Below, piece after piece: positions 57,342-64,000 of a DNA stretch of 64,000 nucleotides. The notes beneath the pieces were generated by a model that made no database searches, had not been told where the DNA came from, and saw only the letters and a program-made list of their open reading frames with translations. Location: the NCBI RefSeq assembly GCF_910592395.1, contig NC_088323.1:5270001-5334000 (forward strand). The letters are read 5' to 3'. The number at the start of each line of letters is the position of its first letter. Positions within the stretch are counted from its first letter, which is position 1. Both the position numbers and the translations under genes were made by a program. This DNA is from Lineus longissimus (Eukaryota > Nemertea > Pilidiophora > Heteronemertea > Lineidae).

Positions 57342-58383
57342 CGTCGTCGTCCGTCGTCCGTTAGCAGGGCACGTTTCGTAACTGTTAGAGCTATTGAGTT
57401 GAAACTTGGGACACATGTACCCTTATGTAATGACACCTTGGAGACCATGTTTCGGTCCGATTCGTTTCATGGTTTGGCCACCAGGGGGCCAAACGTTAAA
57501 AGTGAAAATATGCAATATCTCCCTTAATAGTAGTCGGGAAATTTTGAAAAAAATATGGTAGGTACTTCTAGCAAAGGTGCATCATATATCCTCCGGGTTT
57601 TTGATTTGACCTCCTTTTCAAGGTCACAGAGGTCAAATGGTGTAAATTGGCCGTTGGGATGTAACGATGGCACGTTTCTAAACTGCAATGACTATTGATA
57701 CCAAATTTGGTACACATTTACCCCTTAGTCAGGTGATCTCGGGGACCGAAGTTTGGTCCAATATGATTCACCACTTGACCACCAGGGGGCAAAATCCAAA
57801 AACCTTAAAAATGTGATTATTCCTTAACTTCTTGCCCGATTGCCACCAATTTGATAACATGGGTACATCTAACCACCATACAGTATATGTCACACAGGTT
57901 TTTAATTTGACCTTCTTGTCAAGGTCACAGAGGTCAAATGGCGTAAATTCGCCGTCAGGCGGTAACTATGGCACGTTTCTTAACTACAATGACTATTGAT
58001 CACAAATTAATTACACATGTACCCCTTGGTCAGGTGATCTCAGGTACCGAAGTTTGGTGCAATCTGATTTGCCGTTTGGCCTCCAGGGAGGGGGCCAAAT
58101 CCTAAATTCTTGAAAATGCCATTATTCCTAGTAATGACTTGCCTGATTGGCACCAATTTTATATCATAGGTACATCTAATTCTAACAACCATTCAATGTG
58201 TCACCCGGGTCTTCTTTGATTTGACCTACTTTTCAAGGTCACAGAGGTCGAATGTACTGTAAATTGGCCATTTTGGGGAAATTGTAATTGCTCGGACCTA
58301 CATCAAACCTAACACTACATGACACAATACCATGCTCTTTATCCATCTTTCCTCCACATGAGGTGAGCACAATGGCCCTGGCC
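57245..58383 (+). repeat. 1.1-kb repeat element with about 301-bp internal tandem units
   Basis: It starts with a perfect hairpin (AGCTCACCTC, 57247, with GAGGTGAGCT, 57263) and a CGT-rich tract, then three units of about 300 bp, and ends near CATGAGGTGAGCACAATGGC. Each unit carries GGCACGTTTC.TAACT, a CCACCAGGGGGC-type block (57478, 57779; degenerate at about 58080) and TCAAGGTCACAGAGGTCA (57621, 57922, 58236). No ORF is conserved, so it is probably a non-autonomous interspersed element. Confidence 0.85.
57295..57361 (+). repeat. CGT trinucleotide microsatellite
   Basis: (CGT)n interrupted by CCGTCGTC steps, about 65 bp, inside the larger repeat element. It gives a meaningless poly-Ser open frame. 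Confidence 0.9.
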
Positions 58384-58937
58384 ATTTCATTTGAGCAATC
58401 AACTTTGAATGATTGCCATTTCTTTTATAGATTCTGTATTGCCGCTCTTAATGACAGATTGAGATTAATGATCTTGTTAATTACAAGTTGTCTTCCTAAT
58501 TACGGCAGTGTGGAGATACCGAGAAATCTGTCATTTGATTCATCGCCTTTAGAAATATTTTGTGAAAAGTCATCCTGAATAAGTCTTTTCCACCTTTTAG
58601 TTGACAAATTAAAACAATAATACCATAGTTAACCTTTTTGCTGGAGTCATCAGGATTGAAACGATTTGCTATTAATGAAATCAGTAGTAGTTTTTACAAC
58701 CAGGACTGAATCACCATTAGATCTGTGAAATTACCCTTTGGGAGATTCCATGAGTGCTCATATCTGGGAGTTCCAGATAAAAATATGATATTTCCTATTT
58801 AAATCGTTGACTAAGTGTCAGCTATACTACGATTGTGAAAAATACCATCAGTCGCAAATGACTTCTGCTTAAAAAGCCATTTTCTGCGATTCTTTGAACG
58901 AATCAGCTTCCATTATCCGTTTTAAGATAAGTCGTCG

Positions 58938-60685
58938 CTAAATATAGAATGCTGTCACCGGTTATGGCAATTTTTGATCTATTTTCGAGATGCGTAGAGC
59001 TATATTTGTCGCCGATGAATAGGTCGTTAATTGATTTGAGGATGCTTGCTAGGGAGTCATCGAGGGTCGCGAAGGGATGCTGGGGACGAAGGGATGCCTT
59101 TGAGGGTCTTGAAGGGGCTGCTTGCATGGAAGTCGTAGCGCTGAGGCCATTGAAAAAGAGGTCTATGTGATCGAAGAATGGGTCCACTATACTATATCTT
59201 GGTCTAAATACCGCATACCCGGTAATCTCCCGTGCTGTACATTGCATTACACTTCTACCTGAATTCGAGCTTGTCGGGATATGTTGATAATTATGATGCG
59301 TATTTCAGTATACACACAGCAGTGACGTGCAGTCAATCGGTATTCTGTCGCAGATCTAACCCAGTGACAATCCCGATTCAGGTCACAGCGGTTCATTGGC
59401 CTATAATTCTATGAAATTCATTTTAAAATTGAACACAGCTGGTTAATTTCAGACTTGCTTATTCATCTATCTTTTTGATATATTGAAAATTTTCTTCATT
59501 GACTACGGCCTCATATCTCGAAATCCCAGGCTTTTTGATGCCATCTGGTTCATCCTTGATATGATTTATGCAGGGTCATTGTCCTTGATACCAACCTCAT
59601 CCCTAGCTGGCATTACTTCGAATATGCGTGAATGTGGCCTTGAAACTTGCTACAGTAGGGGATTTGAAAGTTGCGGTGCAGCCATCATGACCAGGTTATG
59701 ATCTTCATATCATTTTGCCTGCGGTCTAGTCCTGTCATAGATATGTTCAAAGGGCACAAGAGTATGAATAGGTCTGCTAATTCAGCCCTCTGGGAATGTC
59801 AGCGTGCAAGAGAAGTGGAGCAAGCAGCGTGGTATATCCTCTGTACCATTTCCTTCCCAGGAGTTTTTAGTGTCAAGCCATACACGCTTGACTTCTGTTT
59901 CAAATCAAGGACATCTGGAGGTCCTGCCAGGTCACCTGACGTGGCTATTTTTAGCATCAGCGAGTGGAAATAATTACGTCCTATGAATGCCCAACTGCTT
60001 GGAAACAGTCCAGTAATTAAGTTCCTGGTTGTTAGGTTATTGTTGTGATTAGTGGCGACATATCCTAGTTAGGGGCCCCGTGGGTCATGTGAGGTTGTTC
60101 TATAAATAGAACGGCTGATGACGTGGCGGCTGTCACCGTGATAAAATCCATTGTGAAATACATGGACATGAAGTGCTGAATTAGGAGGCCTTGGCTTACC
60201 CTTTAATCACCAATAAGTCCCCAATAACTCTAAGAGGGAGGATGGTCTTTCTGAAAATGCCTGCATGGGTTAAAGTCAGTCAAAGATCATAAAATTTTAT
60301 CAGGATTCCATTTTGACAACAAAGGTATTTACAGGGTACGAATTGTATCAGCTGTTGTATGGGTGTGAATCTGGGTGATAACCCAACACATGGATAACGG
60401 CATCGACGATTTTGCAACATCAGTTAGACTGATGATGATCGAGGTTGATGATGATGACGATGACGATGCTGGTGATGGCGATGATGATGATGGTGACGAT
60501 CAGGAGAAGTACATCGCCCCCTTGGAGTTCACCTCAAAGTGTGGATGCCCCTACCTCACTAATAAGAATAGTCTTATCTCCGGGACAATTGGCCATTCTC
60601 ACTCTGAGGTGAACTCTTACGGTTTATTGTAGGGCACTGTCCTAAGGGTCGTGCCACGGCCACTGCTGGTCAGTTCTAAATTTAG
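58938..60685. promoter_or_regulatory. cluster of four perfect MEF2 sites
   Basis: CTAAATATAG (58938-58947), CTATTTTTAG (59945-59954), CTATAAATAG (60110-60119) and CTAAATTTAG (60676-60685). The site at 60110 is followed by a CRE-like TGATGACGTGG about 10 bp downstream and could act as TATA box. The cluster lies 2.5-4.2 kb upstream of the shared HDAC exon. Confidence 0.55.
60431..60500 (+). repeat. GAT-rich trinucleotide tract
   Basis: Imperfect (GATGAC/GATGAT)n of about 70 bp. It produces a poly-Asp open frame that I do not consider a gene. Confidence 0.8.
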
Positions 60686-60999
60686 AATGTTATGGTGTGA
60701 GCATTTTTCCTATCGGTAGCTCATAGGGGGGTCAAGCCAAATGCCCACAGGCATCAACATGCTTTTATGTTTCGGTGTATAATCTCTAGTCCCTATGTTC
60801 TTGATACATTCCAAGTCTAAGCCAAGGTGCCCCGTAGGTATAAAATCATATAAACTTCAGGAATAGGCCTCAAGGGGTTAACTGGTCATTTCTAAATCTA
60901 GCTCATCTTAGTTATTTATAATGTAGAACTATTTCAGTTTGTGCCAAGAATATACTCTCTGGGAGAGGGGCTGGTGGTTGAGACTACCTGTATTGTGGA

Positions 61000-61366
61000 T
61001 TAAAGGTGCACTGACCTCGAAGCAGTCGCTAAATCAGGTTTGCATGCTACTGTAAAGTATCCGCCAAAAAGCAATTTTAATCGATTTGACCAGCTGATGA
61101 GAGACCCTTTTGTCACACAGCAATTATTATCACAGGGACAAAAATCGCTAGTTTGTGCGCGATTGACTGCAAAGTGCAAAGAAATTTGATTTGAAAAACA
61201 GAAAGGAATTTTGTAATTGTTGGCGAAAAGCATCCCCAAGATGAAATGGACACTGCAATCCACAGATGGAATCCCAAAAAAATGTTAGTTGGATGAAGCG
61301 CAACTTATTTCAGTCAGGAGATAATAAAATACACCAGCTTAATTAGTGGGGGCAGTGCGCCTTTAA
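61000..61366. mobile_element. TTAA-flanked MITE (367 bp)
   Basis: TTAAAGGTGCACTG at the left and CAGTGCGCCTTTAA at the right are inverted copies with one mismatch, and both end in TTAA. No ORF. It lies immediately upstream of the candidate first exon at 61386. Confidence 0.7.
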
Positions 61367-61385
61367 TATTTGACCCATACCTTGA

Positions 61386-61422
61386 ATGTTGTGGAATTCC
61401 ACCACAGACATCATTGATCAGG
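61386..61422 (+). CDS. HDAC4: possible further HDAC alternative first coding exon
   Basis: ATG at 61386 codes MLWNSTTDIIDQ and reaches a strong donor (ATCAGG|GTAAGT) in phase 1 after 37 coding bases, the same length and phase as the exon at 36497. The start context is weak (TTGAATGT) and no acceptor or promoter is evident. A phase match alone has a one-in-three chance, so this is a candidate only. Confidence 0.3.
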
Positions 61423-63154
61423 GTAAGTATATTTGGATGGAGCTCTTCCCAGCAGAACAAGGATTTATTTTCGGGACCCCGTGGAATTTAATAATTTCGG
61501 CGTGTTTGAATTATAAATTGCAAACGAATAATTTTTCATTGGAGGAAAGGATCGGTTATGATTTTGAAGATTTTGAATGGCTGCTTCAAAATCATGGAAT
61601 AGTTCATCGAAATTGTATACTGTTCAATAAAGATCTTATAGTTGTATTTCCAGTGAGATATACACGTACTTGAAATGTTCTCCAATTTGTTATAATAAGT
61701 TACTGAATTCGTTTTGCCAATTTCTCTGTGGAATGTTTGATGGTTGTTTATTTGAGGTAAGCTGTGAGAAAATTGCCGGGTTTTAATACAGTTTGTGTCA
61801 GTTTGGTGTGTCTTTCGGAGGGGATTTTTCCCAGCTTCCTGGTTAAAAAAGTACTGTCTCTATTCCTGATAAGCAACTTCCGCACCAAGTCCGGGGAAAA
61901 TCCCATAGTTCTATTAAAATTATAGGTGGACTTCTTGAATCTCAGCAGCATTTTTCTGCACATGCATTCCAAAAGCGACCGTTTCTCCCCAGCTTGACCA
62001 CCAAGGTTTTTGCATCCCAGCCTGGCTAAGTTTAAAGGGAAAATATTGAGACCATGATGTTCAGGATGTTTCTCCCCTTATACTTGCTGTGACCCGACTG
62101 GATAAAAAAACCATCATAGTGTTTTTATAGGTATTTGTTTACAGCTACATCCCTCTCATTCCTTCTGTATCCCCATGTTGTCCAACTTCCCCGTAGTCCA
62201 ATGTAATCCCAAAATAATCAGTCACAGCGCTATTCCTGGCAGCGGATTGCGCTATTTCGGTCTCAGATCAATGAATTCTCACACTCCTAGCCCATCGATG
62301 ACTTTGTTGTTAGCGCATAGCGTCGTGCTATGCTACGGTTATTGAAAACCGAAAGGTCAGTCGTTAATTATAACTCTGTTGACGTCATTTGGACTTCCTC
62401 GGGAATCACAACAACGACTGTGTGGGGTATTATTACTTGGCATATTGTATGTGCGTTTGTGCAATGCGATGATTCTGTGCCGCTGCTGTGGTTTTCCGAC
62501 TCTGTTACATGATCTGTCAGTTTGTGAGAGAACAGCAAGGTCAGAGGGGAGTGTCTCAGTCAGGCTCGATTACAGATTGAAATGAGGAATTCATGAGATC
62601 ATCGATGTTGACATTTATCGTGTAGAATCTCGTTATCATTCTTACAAGGACAATTCGATGACGCTGTTCTCATTTCTTAACTTTTTTCGACAACAACGTG
62701 AAGTGGTTACAGTGTAGAATGTATGGCCTACTTCTTGGAAAAATAACTTCAAGTTCTGGAGGAACGTTCAAGTCTAAATAAAACAATTTCTGTTACACAT
62801 ATTTCACCATCGTTCAAAAAGTGTTTGAGTTTGTGGATTAGTGTGTACTCTGTCTCCATTAGTATCATTCGCCTGTGATTGAAAACAAATCTGTTCTTTT
62901 TCGGATTTTTACAAATCGTACATTCTATTGATTGTCCTATGATGCCCCATCTGGTACATGTAGGTAGGTCAGCCTCCACCCTTCATAGTTTATAAATGCT
63001 TGGCACTTGTATTCTAGCTTTCAGTATTCTAAAACCATGTATTGTGTTCGACTGCTGCATCAGCCAGTGTTGAATTTTGTTTTTGGCAGCGTTTAGTTTT
63101 CGCGAAATTTGTTGACAAAAATTCTAACAGCGCATTTGCTTCTTCTCATTTCAG

Positions 63155-63220
63155 ATCCCCTTGGCCCGCGGGAGTCCGCCATGGAGATAAATAATCACTT
63201 TGGCCATTTACAACGAAAAG
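63155..63220 (+). CDS. HDAC4: HDAC shared exon with internal start at 63181
   Basis: Acceptor TTCTCATTTCAG| and donor GAAAAG|GTAAGC, phase 1 on both sides. Codes DPLGPRESAMEINNHFGHLQ and RK. The internal ATG at 63181 has a near-ideal context (GTCCGCCATGG), so a shorter isoform starting MEINNHFGHLQRK is possible, by leaky scanning or from a non-coding first exon. Confidence 0.75.
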
Positions 63221-63733
63221 GTAAGCAAACTTTGAAATGATGCGTTATAACAAAAGCATGACGGTCACCGAGATTACCAGTGGTTGCTTGCAAGCGATTT
63301 GTAACGTCCAATTGCAACGTCAGAATCGCGGATGTTGAAAACTGGGTTTCACATGGTCACCCGCAAAAGGTAACAGCCTATCATTTCAAACCAACACTAG
63401 CAAGAGGCCTTTTCTCACTTCTCACCTTTTCAAATTTTCCGACATTGTAACTTTTCACCACGATCGCTTTCCCCGTAGACCTTCATGAATGTCGTCCATG
63501 TCCTTGCAGAGATTCCCCATTCTCCTCCGCTCGGCTCTCCCGTCATGCGAGGTCGCGATCTTACCGCGGTAACAGGTGAGGGACAGCAGCTCCATCATCA
63601 GCTCTCCGTACTCAAACAGCAACAGCAGTTACAACAGCAGATGTTACTTCAACAGTTCCAACATCAACAGCAACAACTGCAGTTACAACACGACAAGCAG
63701 ATACAGGATCACATTAAAGTCAGCTATATACAA
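63155..63733 (+). CDS. HDAC4: class IIa histone deacetylase (HDAC4/5/7/9 type), N-terminal exons, truncated by window end
   Basis: Class IIa HDACs are signal-dependent nuclear co-repressors that bind MEF2 through their N-terminus and shuttle under 14-3-3 control. Two shared exons are visible here, 63155-63220 and 63510-63733. The second codes QLHHQLSVLKQQQQLQQQ and continues to HDKQIQDHIK, aligning in position and pattern with the glutamine-rich tetramerising helix of vertebrate HDAC4/5/9 (QLQQELL.LKQ...H..HIK). With the 36497 exon the visible protein is 109 residues; with the 56436 exon, 164. The MEF2-binding helix and deacetylase domain should lie to the right. I see no PxDL-type CtBP motif in the visible part. 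Protostomes usually have one class IIa gene, hence HDAC4, but the paralogue cannot be fixed from this fragment. Confidence 0.82.
63510..63733 (+). CDS. HDAC4: HDAC glutamine-rich helix exon
   Basis: The acceptor GTCCTTGCAG| continues phase 1. Codes EIPHSPPLGSPVMRGRDLTA, then a Gln-rich coiled segment made of CAG/CAA codons. The donor ATACAA|GTAAGT at 63733 is strong and phase 0. A weaker donor (AAA|GTCAGC) 15 bases earlier would remove VSYIQ. The Gln tract is coded by mixed CAG and CAA, which limits repeat instability. Confidence 0.82.
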
Positions 63734-64000
63734 GTAAGTCGAGCATCCCGCAAACAGGTGATTTTTGTCGCTGCAACATGAGAACATCATCAGCATCTCT
63801 GTCGTCATCAAACCAAGGGATAACTGGTTTTACCTGCAGAGGACCAATCTTTTTATCGCTGATCTTGGCGATAATCACCACATAAATTGCCTGTGTGCTG
63901 GGTAAAGCAAGGTTGGTTATATTGAAGAAAAAAGGTCATTTTGCAAAATCTGCAAAACTGAAACTCTGACGAAAATTCGTTGGTCTTAAGTATCAATTGG

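Noticed and set aside
57184-57381. Open frame with poly-Ser
   Set aside because: Due to the CGT microsatellite inside a repeat element.
60375-60632. Acidic open frame with poly-Asp
   Set aside because: Due to a GAT/GAC trinucleotide tract.
1-64000. CRISPR array, operon or prokaryotic defence system
   Set aside because: The tandem repeats found lack spacers of uniform length, and all genes have spliceosomal introns, so the window is eukaryotic.

Overview
The window is a piece of an animal nuclear genome. Its genes have many short exons with GT/AG introns and long non-coding gaps, and it holds many short repeats and foldback elements. Codon use, the gene set (an acyl-CoA-binding protein, a TTLL4-type tubulin polyglutamylase, a class IIa histone deacetylase) and the repeat style point to a marine invertebrate bilaterian. 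The sequence alone does not fix the phylum. All three recognised genes lie on the + strand.

Layout. About 1-5.7 kb: no gene that I can support. 5.8-7.9 kb: a complete four-coding-exon ACBP gene (87 aa) with all ligand-contact residues and a possible intron in its 3' UTR. 8.3-25.9 kb: a complete TTLL4 orthologue, with a non-coding first exon, a leader carrying short upstream ORFs, a very long second exon encoding a disordered N-terminus, then twelve exons encoding the acidic linker and the TTL catalytic core, and alternative terminal exons. The longest terminal exon ends in TGA followed by CTAG, after which the same frame stays open for 63 codons. About 26-63 kb: a large, mostly non-coding territory at the 5' side of a class IIa HDAC gene (HDAC4/5/7/9 type). 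Only its N-terminal exons fall inside the window (63,155-63,733). Two or three candidate first coding exons (36,497; 56,436; less surely 61,386) all end in phase 1 and so fit the shared exon. The MEF2-binding and deacetylase domains lie beyond the right edge.

Main observations. (1) Perfect MEF2 sites, CTA(A/T)4TAG, occur 19 times between 26.0 and 60.7 kb and, by my manual reading, not once in the first 26 kb. Their flanks and cores differ, so they are not copies of one repeat. Since class IIa HDACs are MEF2 co-repressors, this looks like a large MEF2-responsive domain for an autoregulatory loop. (2) TTLL4 has a candidate stop-codon readthrough, with a short retained intron as the competing explanation. 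(3) A repeat family carries both a CTCF-like core and a DR3 nuclear-receptor element. (4) There are many MITE-like elements, several flanked by TTAA, plus a dispersed family with CCTCTCTATTAAGGACAC-type ends, a 42-bp perfect palindrome, and a 41/82-bp minisatellite with higher-order structure.

All calls come from reading the sequence by eye. Exon edges were checked for splice consensus and phase, not against transcripts.
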